Shown here: positions 1 through 7,283 of the stretch, one piece after another | Layout of the letters: each line of letters begins with the position of its first letter | Position numbering within the stretch: the stretch's first letter is position 1 | The notes under the pieces: generated by a model | The model's database searches: none | Told to the model about the DNA's origin: nothing | What the model saw: the letters and a program-made list of their open reading frames with translations, nothing else | Translations under genes and position numbers: made by a program | Source of the DNA: Betaproteobacteria bacterium | GTDB lineage: Bacteria; Pseudomonadota; Gammaproteobacteria; Burkholderiales; SG8-39 | Direction of reading: 5' to 3' | Assembly: GCA_005884335.1 (NCBI GenBank) | Contig: VBCJ01000315.1 | Location: forward strand, 1 to 10,894 | DNA length: 10,894 nt

Positions 1-1341
1 AACGTCGCGGTGCGCACGCTACAGCAGCTCGGGCTTGCCGATTCCTTCGGAGTTTCGAAGATCCCGATCTACGTCCTCAACGTCACTTACCCGCTCATTC
101 CGGAGGAAGTCGGCGCGTTCTGCTCAGGCAAAGTTGCGGTGCTGATGGTCGAGGAAGGCCAGCCGGCTTACCTCGAGGACGCCTTGCACGCGGTCCTGCG
201 CCGCGCCGACCTGCAGACGAAGGTGCACGGCAAGGATTTCCTGCCGACGGCGGGCGAGTACACCGGCGAGGCCGTGCTCACGGGCGTCGCGAAATGGCTC
301 GAGACCCTGGCACCCTACATCGAAAAAGCGGGCGTCGATTCCGGCAGCATCCATCGCGTGCTGGACGCGCTCAGCGCAACGAAGCAGCGCGCCGCCGAGC
401 TGCTCGGAGGGGCCGTGCCCGCGCGCCCGCCCGGGTTCTGCATCGGCTGCCCGGAGCGGCCGGTGTTCTCCGCGATGAAGCTGATCGAGCGCGAGTCGGG
501 CGCGTTTCACATCTCCGCCGACATCGGCTGCCATACCTTTTCCACCCTGCCTCCGTTCAACATCGGCAACACCGTGCTCGGCTACGGCCTGGGGCTCGCG
601 TCGAACTCCGGCATCGCACCGATGTTCTCCGGGCGCACCGTCACCATCATGGGCGACGGCGGTTTCTGGCACAACGGTCTCACCTCGGGCATCGCCAATG
701 CCGTGTTCAACAAGAGCGACGGCATCCTCGTCATCATGAAAAACGGCTACACCTCCGCGACCGGCACGCAGAACATCCCCTCCTCCCTGCACCAGACCGA
801 ATGGAAATCGGGCGACATGAGCATCGAGCGTGCGCTGAAGGGAATCGGCGTCGAGTGGATCAAGCCGGTGTACACCTACCGCGTCAGCGAGATGGCGAAG
901 ACGCTGCGCGAAGCAATGAGTTCGGCCTACAAGGGGCTGAAAGTCATCATCGCCGATGCCGAGTGCCAGCTCGAGCGCCAGCGGCGTATCCGCCCGCAGA
1001 TCGCGGCGGCCCTCAAGGCGGGCAAGCGCGTGGTGCGCACGCGCTTCGGCGTGGACGAGGACGTGTGCTCGGGGGACCATTCCTGCATCCGCCTCTCCGG
1101 CTGCCCTTCGCTCACCATCAAGGCGGCTAGCGATCCGCTCAAAGTCGATCCGGTCGCGCACGTCAACAACGACTGCGTCGGCTGCGGGCTGTGCGGCGAG
1201 GTCGCCCACGCGGCGATTCTGTGCCCCTCGTTCTTCCGCGCCGAGATCGTACAAAACCCGAACGTCTTGGACCGATTCGCCGCGCGGCTGCGCAACACCG
1301 TCATCGGCTGGCTCCAGCCCGCCGAACCAGGAAGGTCATGA
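1..1341 (+). CDS. iorA: Indolepyruvate ferredoxin oxidoreductase alpha subunit, 5'-partial
   Basis: This is the C-terminal part (about 446 residues) of a TPP-dependent 2-oxoacid oxidoreductase that converts arylpyruvates to aryl-acetyl-CoA with transfer of electrons to ferredoxin. The frame is open from base 1, so the GTG at 10 is internal; IorA proteins are usually over 600 residues, so roughly the first third lies outside. Seen directly: the family segment PPGFCIGCPERPVF (about nt 430-470), ADIGCHTFSTLPPF (about nt 520-558), and the TPP/Mg site with GDG at nt 652-660 followed by MKNGYTSATG. Near the C-terminus lie two cysteine clusters, C-x5-C-x5-CP and CVGCGLC-x9-CP, fitting two [4Fe-4S] clusters of the ferredoxin-like domain. 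The stop TGA overlaps the start of the next gene (ATGA), indicating translational coupling with the beta subunit. The true substrate (indolepyruvate, phenylpyruvate or another 2-oxoacid) cannot be told from sequence alone. Confidence 0.9.
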   Translation, partial: NVAVRTLQQLGLADSFGVSKIPIYVLNVTYPLIPEEVGAFCSGKVAVLMVEEGQPAYLEDALHAVLRRADLQTKVHGKDFLPTAGEYTGEAVLTGVAKWLETLAPYIEKAGVDSGSIHRVLDALSATKQRAAELLGGAVPARPPGFCIGCPERPVFSAMKLIERESGAFHISADIGCHTFSTLPPFNIGNTVLGYGLGLASNSGIAPMFSGRTVTIMGDGGFWHNGLTSGIANAVFNKSDGILVIMKNGYTSATGTQNIPSSLHQTEWKSGDMSIERALKGIGVEWIKPVYTYRVSEMAKTLREAMSSAYKGLKVIIADAECQLERQRRIRPQIAAALKAGKRVVRTRFGVDEDVCSGDHSCIRLSGCPSLTIKAASDPLKVDPVAHVNNDCVGCGLCGEVAHAAILCPSFFRAEIVQNPNVLDRFAARLRNTVIGWLQPAEPGRS

Positions 1342-2897
1342 CGCTCCCCGAACGTCCCATCACCATCCTGATCGCCGCTCTCGGCGGTGAAGGCGGCGGG
1401 GTGCTCGCCGACTGGATCATTGCAGCGGCGACCGCGCGCGACTATCCGGTGCAGAGCACCTCGATTCCCGGCGTGGCGCAGCGCACCGGCGCCACCACCT
1501 ATTACGTCGAGATCTACCCGGCGAAGATCTCAGAGCTCGGCGACAGACGACCGGTGATGACGCTCACGCCCGCGCCCTGCTACGTGGACGTCATGGTCGC
1601 TTCCGAATTGATCGAGGCCGGACGCGCGTTGCAAAACGGCTTCGTGACGCGCGACCGGACCACGCTGATCGCCTCGACGCACCGCATCTACACCGTCGCC
1701 GAGAAGATGCAGATGGGCGACGGGCGATTCGACAGCGAAGTCGTGCTCAAGGCAGCGCGGACGCTCGCGAAGCGCGCGATCCTGTTCGACATGCAGGCGC
1801 AGGCGAATGCAGCGGGCACCGTGATCAGCGCGGTGATGTTCGGGGCGCTGGCCGGCTCCGGGACGCTGCCGCTCTCGCGCGGCGATTGCGAGGCGGCGAT
1901 CCGCTCGGGCGGCAAGGGCGCCGAGGCGAGCCTGAGAGGTTTTGCAGCGGGCTTCGATACCGCGGCCGGATCGGCGTCGGGTGAGACCGTGACACCTGAA
2001 GGAAAGAAGCGCCTGAGCGGCTCGGAACGCGTCAGGCAGAGCTTCCCAGAGGAAACTCGCGCGATGCTCGAAGAGGGCGCGGCGCGCTGCGCTGGCTTTC
2101 AGGATCGCGGCTACGCGAGGCTCTACCTGGACCGCCTCGAGCCGATCGTGAATCTCGACCGCGCTGCAGACGAATACAAGCTCACCAACGAAACCGGGCG
2201 TTTTCTCGCCCTGTGGATGTGCTACGAAGACGTGATTCGCGTCGCCGACCTGAAGACGCGCGGAAGCCGCTTCGAGCGCGTGCGCGAGGAGGTGCAGGCG
2301 AAGCCGCACGAGCCGGTGCACATCATCGAGTTCCTGAAGCCCGGTGTGGACGAGTTCACCGCGTTGCTCCCGCGCTTTCTCGCACGGCCGTTGAAAGCCT
2401 TGGCCGAGGCGAGCGGTCTCGCCGACAAGCTCAACGTCGGCATGCGCGTCAAGACGACCAGCGTGAGCGGATTTCTCTTGCTGCGGTTCCTCGCCTGGCT
2501 GCGGCCGCTGCGGCCTCTCACCTCGCGCTGGCGCGACGAGCAGGTACTGATCGGCCGCTGGCTAGTCGCGATTGCCGCGGCGGCGAAGCGAGACGCAAGG
2601 CTCGCCTTGGAAATTGCGCTGTGCGGCCGGCTGATCAAGGGCTACGGCGACACGCACAAGCGCGGCAAGGGCAACTTCCTGAGGATCCTCGACACGCTCG
2701 TCGAGGGCGACGCGGTGCCGGACGACCGCGCCCGGATCGAAGCGATCCGCAAGGCGCGCGAGGCGGCGCTTGCCGACCCGGAAGGGCGCAAGCTCGAGCT
2801 GTCGCTGGAGACGCACGGCATCGCGCCGCTGCCGCCCAGGCCGAAGCCGGTGAAGTTCATGCGCCGGCCTCAACCGGAAAATCGCAGAGTCGCCTGA
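1338..2897 (+). CDS. iorB: Indolepyruvate oxidoreductase beta-subunit family protein (long form)
   Basis: Encodes 519 residues. The first ~200 residues are the POR-gamma-type domain, recognisable by ITILIAALGGEGGGVLADW at the N-terminus and STSIPGVAQRTGATTYYVE shortly after, then AGTVISAVMFGALAGSG. The remaining ~300 residues form an extra C-terminal domain of the kind found in long IorB proteins (I believe DUF6537; recalled, not searched). Classical IorB is only about 200 residues, so this is the fused form that pairs with IorA in many Proteobacteria. The ATG at 1338 was chosen because it overlaps the iorA stop, has AGGAAGG at 1329-1335 in front, and begins exactly at the conserved domain; the frame stays open further upstream inside iorA but with no homology. 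Together with IorA it should form the functional oxidoreductase. The 3' end overlaps the oppositely oriented monooxygenase gene by 28 bp. Confidence 0.88.
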   Translation: MTLPERPITILIAALGGEGGGVLADWIIAAATARDYPVQSTSIPGVAQRTGATTYYVEIYPAKISELGDRRPVMTLTPAPCYVDVMVASELIEAGRALQNGFVTRDRTTLIASTHRIYTVAEKMQMGDGRFDSEVVLKAARTLAKRAILFDMQAQANAAGTVISAVMFGALAGSGTLPLSRGDCEAAIRSGGKGAEASLRGFAAGFDTAAGSASGETVTPEGKKRLSGSERVRQSFPEETRAMLEEGAARCAGFQDRGYARLYLDRLEPIVNLDRAADEYKLTNETGRFLALWMCYEDVIRVADLKTRGSRFERVREEVQAKPHEPVHIIEFLKPGVDEFTALLPRFLARPLKALAEASGLADKLNVGMRVKTTSVSGFLLLRFLAWLRPLRPLTSRWRDEQVLIGRWLVAIAAAAKRDARLALEIALCGRLIKGYGDTHKRGKGNFLRILDTLVEGDAVPDDRARIEAIRKAREAALADPEGRKLELSLETHGIAPLPPRPKPVKFMRRPQPENRRVA

Positions 2898-4528
2898 GCG
2901 TCTCGAACGGATTCCCCGTACCCGGTCACGGTTGCCGCTACGTTTCCCGGATCCTCCGGCGGCCGGTTGCCGCGCCAGGCGACGTGCAGGTCGGGCCGGA
3001 GGAGCAGGAGGTCGTGGCCGTACACCTGGCGAGGCGCGTCGTCCGGCATGTCGAGCACGGCGAGCGGCGCGCCACAGGCCCGCAGCGCTTTTTCCAGCGC
3101 TGACGTGTCGGCGTTCGTGCTGCCGAGGCGCAGCAGCGTGTAGCCCTCGTACGGAATGTGGTCCTGCATCGGCGTGCCGTCGGCGAGCCACGCGTGCGGC
3201 AGGCGCGCGCCCGGCCACGTGCTCGGTTCATAGACGCGAAAGCGGTGCTCGGGCCCGCCGGGAATGACGCACACGATCGGGGAATCGACGTAGCGGTAGC
3301 CGAGCTCGGCGCCGATCATCTCGTTCGACTTGGGCTGCTCGACGCTGGCGACGCGCACGAGGTTCTCACGCGTGGAGGCGCCCTCGGGCGTGTTCTCGCG
3401 AATGTTCGGCCGGTACTGCGCGTGCCACTTGCGCCGCCCGAGCGAAGCGTAGCGCGAGGCGCCGACGTTGCGCTCGCCGACCTGCCGCCGCTCGGATTCG
3501 TACGAGTCGAGCAGCGCGGGCCCGCCCCATCCCTGCAGGGTCGCCGCGAGCTTCCAGGAAAGATCGATCGCGTCGCCGACGCCGGAGTTCATGCCGAGAC
3601 CGCCGGTAGGGATGACCAGGTGGACGGCGTCGCCGGCGAGGAACACGCGGCCATCCCGATAACGGTCCGCGAGCAGCAGGTTCTGCCGCCACGGGGCGCA
3701 GGTGAGCATCTCGTACTTCACCGGAATGGCGACGGTGCGCTCGAACAACGCCTTCATATCGTCGTCCTTCTCGACCACGGCGTGCAGGGTGAAGTGCTTC
3801 GTCGAGTCCTGCATGATGAGAAAGGTGCTGTTGCCGTCGGCCACGTGATAGTGGCGCCCCTTGCCGGGACCGTTGCCGATGGGGATGCGCCCGAACAGCT
3901 CGTCGCAGCGATACAGCGCCTGGCGCAACTCGAGCAGGTTGTACTCGCCGCGCAGCTTGATGCCGAGCTGCTTGCGCACGGTGCTCCCGCCGCCGTCGCA
4001 GCCCACCATATACGACGCGCCGATCGCGCCGCCCGTGCCATTCGCGTGCTTCACGCGCGCGGTGACTCCGGACTCGTCCTGGGTAAATGACTCGAGCCGC
4101 CAACCGTAGCGTACCGTCACCGAAGGCAGCCCCTCGGCGATCGACTTCAGCAGCGGCTCCAGCGTGTACTGCGAGATGAGCTGGTACGGTTCCAGGGGCA
4201 TGCTCCCGTCGCTGCAGGCGCGGATCTCGGCGCGCGCCCTCTTCACCGAAGGGTAGGGCAGGTGCAGGAGTGGGGGCTCGGCCAGCGACAGGATGATGAA
4301 CACGTCCATCGGAACGTCGTCGCGCAGGCCGGCGGCGCGGACCTTGTCGACGATTCCCATGCGCCGGAAGATTTCCATGGTGCGCGCATTGCATCGCTCC
4401 ATCTTCGGCAGGAATTGCGGCGCTTCCTTCTGCTCGATCAACGTGCAGCGCACGCCGCGCCTGCCGAGATCGATGGCGAGCGTAAGACCGACCGGACCGC
4501 CGCCGACGATGAGCGCCTGCGTGTGCAT
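2870..4528 (-). CDS. FAD-dependent aromatic monooxygenase, PheA/TfdB/MhpA type
   Basis: Encodes 552 residues of a class A flavoprotein hydroxylase that uses NAD(P)H and O2 to hydroxylate a phenolic ring. Seen: the N-terminal Rossmann motif GGGPVG at residues 9-14, the CDG motif at 177-179 (VGCDGGGSTVRK), and the FAD-ribityl GD motif at 299-300 in RVFLAGDAVHLVIPTGGLG, followed by the helix GMNSGVGDAIDLSWKLA. The last ~120 residues resemble the thioredoxin-fold tail of phenol hydroxylases (PGARLPHAWL and RPDLHVAWRGN). The length is normal for 3-(3-hydroxyphenyl)propionate or dichlorophenol hydroxylases. The start ATG lies directly at the FAD fold, with a weak AAGG about 13 nt upstream. It starts 68 nt after the MetF gene with no convincing promoter in the gap, so it is probably the third gene of the minus-strand operon. 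The substrate is unknown; a nearby gentisate dioxygenase makes a hydroxybenzoate-like compound plausible but unproven. Confidence 0.88.
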   Translation of the reverse strand: MHTQALIVGGGPVGLTLAIDLGRRGVRCTLIEQKEAPQFLPKMERCNARTMEIFRRMGIVDKVRAAGLRDDVPMDVFIILSLAEPPLLHLPYPSVKRARAEIRACSDGSMPLEPYQLISQYTLEPLLKSIAEGLPSVTVRYGWRLESFTQDESGVTARVKHANGTGGAIGASYMVGCDGGGSTVRKQLGIKLRGEYNLLELRQALYRCDELFGRIPIGNGPGKGRHYHVADGNSTFLIMQDSTKHFTLHAVVEKDDDMKALFERTVAIPVKYEMLTCAPWRQNLLLADRYRDGRVFLAGDAVHLVIPTGGLGMNSGVGDAIDLSWKLAATLQGWGGPALLDSYESERRQVGERNVGASRYASLGRRKWHAQYRPNIRENTPEGASTRENLVRVASVEQPKSNEMIGAELGYRYVDSPIVCVIPGGPEHRFRVYEPSTWPGARLPHAWLADGTPMQDHIPYEGYTLLRLGSTNADTSALEKALRACGAPLAVLDMPDDAPRQVYGHDLLLLRPDLHVAWRGNRPPEDPGNVAATVTGYGESVRDAQATLRFSG

Positions 4529-4583
4529 CGCGCGTATTCTGCCTTATCCATCTGTGCTTATCTCGGGTAGAGCGAGGAAGACT

Positions 4584-4596
4584 GGACCGGCGGTCC
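4584..4596 (-). repeat. Small GC-rich inverted repeat just after the MetF stop
   Basis: GGACC-GGC-GGTCC forms a perfect 5-bp stem with a 3-nt loop immediately after the TGA of the reductase gene (minus-strand transcript). No run of four or more U follows, only UCUUCC, so it is a poor intrinsic terminator. It could act as a weak attenuator or 3' stabilising hairpin between the second and third operon genes, or be chance in GC-rich DNA. Confidence 0.3.
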
Positions 4597-5517
4597 TCAG
4601 GCGGCGCCGACGCGAAAGCTCCCGTCCCCGGTCAGCTCGAAGCGCCCTTCCCGAACCGCCCGCAGCCAGCGCGCGGTGCGGATCAGGCCGCCAAAGCAGA
4701 AGAAATGGACGCCTGCGATCGGCGAAGCACTTCGGCGTGCGATGTCCCTCACCACTTCTTCCGGGCCGGCCTCGACCAGAAGGCGCGTAATCACCCGTGG
4801 CCGCGCCTTGAGGGCGCGGACCGAATTCCCGATCCCGCAAAGCGCCGCAAATCGCAGCAGCCGCGGCAAGCTCGCCGGACCCGAGAGGCCCACGCGAACC
4901 GGCAGCCCGTGTCCCTTCATTTTCGCCGCCCACACGAGCACCGGCTCGGATTCGAAGCAGAACTGCGTCACCACCTGCAGATCGAGACCCGCCCGCCGCG
5001 CGAGGCTTTTCTTTGCGGCCAACGCCGTTTCGAGCGCGGTTGCCGCTATTTTGGGATGACCTTCGGGGTAACCCGCTACCCCGATACGCACGACCCCGTG
5101 ACGCTGGAACAAACCGGTTTCGAGCAGAGTGCGGCTCGAGTCGAACGGCCCGCTTGGCCGGTCGCTGTCGCCGCCGATCACAAGGGCGCTGTCCACCCCT
5201 GCCTCGCCGACTGCGCGCGCAAGGTATTCATCGAGCGCGTCGCGGCTGGCGATCCGGCGCGCCGCAACGTGGGGAACCGGGTAAAAGCCGGCTCGCCTCA
5301 AGCGCGTGGCCAGCGCCACGGTTCCGTGGTAGGTCTGTCCCGGCGGCATGCTGATGTAAACCGCCGTTCCCGGTTCCAACACGCCGGCGCAAGCGTCGAT
5401 CTCGGCAGGATCACGCGTTGACAATTCGAGCGAAGCCCCCGCCAGCAGAACTTGAATGTTTCGGTGCTCGTCCTCCGGCGACGGGCGCACGAATCGGGTG
5501 CCGAAATGAGGTTCCAT
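4597..5517 (-). CDS. Methylenetetrahydrofolate reductase (MetF-like)
   Basis: Encodes 306 residues of the FAD-dependent MTHFR TIM barrel, which interconverts 5,10-methylene-THF and 5-methyl-THF. Matches to the family in order: ASLELS at residues 28-33 with E31 at the catalytic glutamate position of E. coli MetF (SFEFFP); PHVAARR at 82-88; the GD turn at 116-117; AGYPEGHP at 148-155; TQFCFES at 184-190; GLSGPAS at 210-216. The barrel core is complete. The sequence is divergent from housekeeping MetF and resembles copies seen beside methyltransferase genes, where the enzyme runs oxidatively on 5-methyl-THF; that role here is inference. The start at 5517 is preceded by AGGCGGG seven nt upstream. 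An in-frame ATG at 5535 (six residues longer, five nt after the previous stop) is the alternative and lacks a ribosome site. It is the second gene of the minus-strand operon. Confidence 0.85.
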   Translation of the reverse strand: MEPHFGTRFVRPSPEDEHRNIQVLLAGASLELSTRDPAEIDACAGVLEPGTAVYISMPPGQTYHGTVALATRLRRAGFYPVPHVAARRIASRDALDEYLARAVGEAGVDSALVIGGDSDRPSGPFDSSRTLLETGLFQRHGVVRIGVAGYPEGHPKIAATALETALAAKKSLARRAGLDLQVVTQFCFESEPVLVWAAKMKGHGLPVRVGLSGPASLPRLLRFAALCGIGNSVRALKARPRVITRLLVEAGPEEVVRDIARRSASPIAGVHFFCFGGLIRTARWLRAVREGRFELTGDGSFRVGAA

Positions 5518-5540
5518 GGTGAAGCCCGCCTGCATGCGCG

Positions 5541-6959
5541 TCAGTCGCGTTTGCGCGAGATCACGTAAGACTCGTCGAGGAACCACAACCCCCTGTGGCG
5601 GCGCAGCACTTCCTGCGTGGCTTCGAGGTAGCCCCGGTCCCCCATGACCTCGCCCAGGCGCTGATCCTCGATCTGCGCCACGTAGACGGCGGCGTTCCAC
5701 GCGGCGAGCAGGGTCGAGGTGCCGATCGCGTCGCTGATTTCCTCCGGCAGCGTGTGCATCTCGTAGCGGAATATCGAGCGGTTGTCGGCGTAGGCGTTGA
5801 AGTTGAGGTCGCGGCCGTCTGCCCCGAGCGCGGCGCGGGTGGCCTTCAGGAGCGAGTGGCGATCGGTCTGGAACGGATTTTCGCCCGGCCAGATGCGCTG
5901 CACGATCTCGAGCCCCGGGTCGCGGCCGTGAGAGTGGATCGCGATCATTCGCCCGCCCGGCGCAAGACTCCGCGCGAGCGGTGCCACGACCTTGGACGCC
6001 TTGAACTCGGCCGAAGCGCGGGCACGGTACGGTTGCGACGCGATCACCAGGTCGTAGTCGGCGCGGGCGACGCCGCGGCGCGGTAACACCTGGTCGAGCA
6101 GGAATTTGTGATCTTCCCGGTAAAACACCAGCACCACCGGCTTCGCATAGGCGGGATTGCCGCTCGTCTTGCTCACCGACGCGCGCCACTGCTCGTTCAG
6201 GAACGGCTGCAGGTCGGTGATCTGCCGTTCGAACTCGCTCGAGGTCGACCCGGTGAGCGCGACCTCTTTCCAGACGAGACTCGTGGCGGAGGTGACCGAT
6301 TTCGGCGTGAGCCACGGCGCCTCCGAGTAGTAAAGATTGGTCATGACGAGGACCGTCGCCGGATGCTCGAAGAAGCGGTCCGGCATGCGATCGAGCGCGA
6401 GCCGCACGTCCTCCAGGCTGATTTCCTTGCCCACGATGTAGAAGGGCATCGTCGGATAGCGCTGGTGCATGGCGCGCAGGACGCGGGCGAGCACGGTGCC
6501 GTCGCCGACACCGGCATCGAACACCCTTACCGCGGGAGGCCGTGGATGAATATTGGCGAGTTCCATGCCGACGCGTTGCGCGACCACCCACTTCTCGCTG
6601 CAAGTGCTGACGAACAGCAGGTACTTCTGACGGTTGTCGTAGAAACGGAAGTTGGTCTTCGACTCGTCCTTCGCCCCGGAGGGCATGGCGACCCTGGGTG
6701 GGTCCGGCACAACGCCCCCGGTGTCGGTCAGGCTCCCGGCCGAGGACCGCAGCCGCACCAAACCACGGGTCTCGATCGATCGATGCTCCGACATGAACGT
6801 GCGCACGCGCTCGACGGTTTCCATGGTCACGCGTCCGCCGATCCGCAGCCGGCTCACGAGCTTCCCGTCGTTTACGGCGCGCCGTCCGAAGGTCGACTCG
6901 GCCATACCGACGCGCCTGCAGTAATCCGCGATTTCGCTCAACAGCTGCTCAGCCGTCAT
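5541..6959 (-). CDS. HTH-like domain fused to a SAM-dependent methyltransferase-like protein
   Basis: Encodes 472 residues. Residues about 5-60 look like a small helix-turn-helix (YCRRVGMAESTFGRRAVNDG, then LVSRLRIGGRVT), a pattern I know from short alphaproteobacterial proteins. After a low-complexity linker (about 65-100), a class I methyltransferase fold begins: motif I VFDAGVGDGT at 146-155, an acidic KEIS at 178-181 where motif II would end, DYDLVIASQPYR at 301-312 as a motif IV-like strand, and LAPGGRMIAIHSHG at 332-345. There is a long insert (about 210-300) between motifs. No family with a proven substrate is recognised. Residues consistent with SAM binding are present, but activity is unproven. 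It is the first gene of the minus-strand operon, 23 nt ahead of the MetF gene, and follows an excellent AGGAGG ribosome site. It could be a regulator with a degenerate enzyme domain, a true methyltransferase, or both. Confidence 0.82.
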   Translation of the reverse strand: MTAEQLLSEIADYCRRVGMAESTFGRRAVNDGKLVSRLRIGGRVTMETVERVRTFMSEHRSIETRGLVRLRSSAGSLTDTGGVVPDPPRVAMPSGAKDESKTNFRFYDNRQKYLLFVSTCSEKWVVAQRVGMELANIHPRPPAVRVFDAGVGDGTVLARVLRAMHQRYPTMPFYIVGKEISLEDVRLALDRMPDRFFEHPATVLVMTNLYYSEAPWLTPKSVTSATSLVWKEVALTGSTSSEFERQITDLQPFLNEQWRASVSKTSGNPAYAKPVVLVFYREDHKFLLDQVLPRRGVARADYDLVIASQPYRARASAEFKASKVVAPLARSLAPGGRMIAIHSHGRDPGLEIVQRIWPGENPFQTDRHSLLKATRAALGADGRDLNFNAYADNRSIFRYEMHTLPEEISDAIGTSTLLAAWNAAVYVAQIEDQRLGEVMGDRGYLEATQEVLRRHRGLWFLDESYVISRKRD

Positions 6960-6964
6960 GTCAT

Positions 6965-6972
6965 CTCCTCCT
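6965..6972 (-). promoter_or_regulatory. Strong Shine-Dalgarno site deciding the start of the HTH-methyltransferase gene
   Basis: The minus strand reads AGGAGGAG then ATGAC before the ATG at 6957-6959; the core AGGAGG (6967-6972) is seven nt from the start codon. This is the strongest ribosome site in the window and makes the 6959 start secure. It suggests the first gene of this operon is translated efficiently. Confidence 0.75.
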
Positions 6973-7008
6973 GTTGGCCCTCCTTAGGAGCGACTGTCGC
7001 TTCGCGCT

Positions 7009-7038
7009 ATTACAAGATGTCCCGGCAGCGAGGGTCAA
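7009..7038 (-). promoter_or_regulatory. Predicted sigma70-type promoter of the minus-strand operon
   Basis: On the minus strand TTGACC (7033-7038) and TGTAAT (7009-7014) each match five of six consensus bases and are separated by 18 nt. Transcription would begin near 7002, giving a leader of about 42 nt that contains the strong ribosome site. This would drive the methyltransferase-like, MetF-like and monooxygenase genes. The two palindromes lie upstream, at roughly -80 and -104 from this start, positions more typical of activator or divergent-control sites than of simple blocking. Confidence 0.5.
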
Positions 7039-7074
7039 CCACAATTTTGCCCATTGCGAAAGTGGGACGAATGG

Positions 7075-7088
7075 TGGGATATATCCCA
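7075..7088. promoter_or_regulatory. Perfect 14-bp palindrome, possible operator
   Basis: TGGGATA followed by its exact complement TATCCCA. A further TGGGA at 7063-7067 lies exactly 12 bp before the first arm as a direct repeat, so three like half-sites occur within 26 bp. The centre is 24 bp from the centre of the larger palindrome. Regulator unknown; possible second binding site of the same control region. Confidence 0.4.
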
Positions 7089-7092
7089 ATCA

Positions 7093-7118
7093 TAAGTGTG
7101 AGCGCGCGCTCACACTTA
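7093..7118. promoter_or_regulatory. Perfect 26-bp palindrome, probable operator
   Basis: The half-site TAAGTGTGAGCGC is followed directly by its exact reverse complement GCGCTCACACTTA, centre between 7105 and 7106. It sits between two divergent operons and its right arm abuts the AT-rich segment that could carry the plus-strand promoter. There is no T-run, and it lies upstream of both genes, so it is not a terminator. Perfect symmetry of this length is typical of sites for dimeric repressors such as TetR, GntR or MarR family members; which one is unknown, and no such regulator gene is in the window apart from the HTH-like N-terminus at 5541-6959. Confidence 0.65.
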
Positions 7119-7132
7119 AAAACATTTATGTT

Positions 7133-7145
7133 AATCAATATATTA
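7133..7145 (+). promoter_or_regulatory. Match to IHF binding consensus
   Basis: AATCAATATATTA fits WATCAANNNNTTR at every defined position, within the only AT-rich stretch of the window and about 34 bp from the centre of the 26-bp palindrome. A DNA bend here could bring an upstream-bound regulator to a promoter. Such matches also arise by chance in AT-rich DNA. Confidence 0.35.
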
Positions 7146-7283
7146 TGTGAAATCTACCTAGGGCGTCATAGATGACACCAGGTGCATCCTCTTTAGAAAA
7201 TCAGCCCGAGCTCCCTGCGTCAGCACCCCCGCTTTGGAGCCTGGCCGCAAAGAGTGGGCAGGACACCCACATCAGAGATCGTC

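Noticed and set aside
124..1254. A 376-codon minus-strand frame within iorA
   Set aside because: It mirrors the iorA codons and has no domain; iorA carries conserved TPP and Fe-S motifs on the plus strand.
5536..6603. Upstream extension of the MetF frame (open to 6603, adding about 350 residues)
   Set aside because: The extension lies inside the methyltransferase-like gene in another frame, has low-complexity Arg/Ala/Pro composition and no homology. The real start is near 5517 or 5535.
7093..7118. The 26-bp palindrome read as an intrinsic terminator
   Set aside because: No gene ends nearby on either strand and it is not followed by a useful T-run; it lies upstream of both operons.
6108..7175. 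A 355-codon plus-strand open frame opposite the methyltransferase-like gene
   Set aside because: It has no recognisable domain and no ribosome site, and it runs through the control region and promoter of the minus-strand operon. It is a shadow frame.
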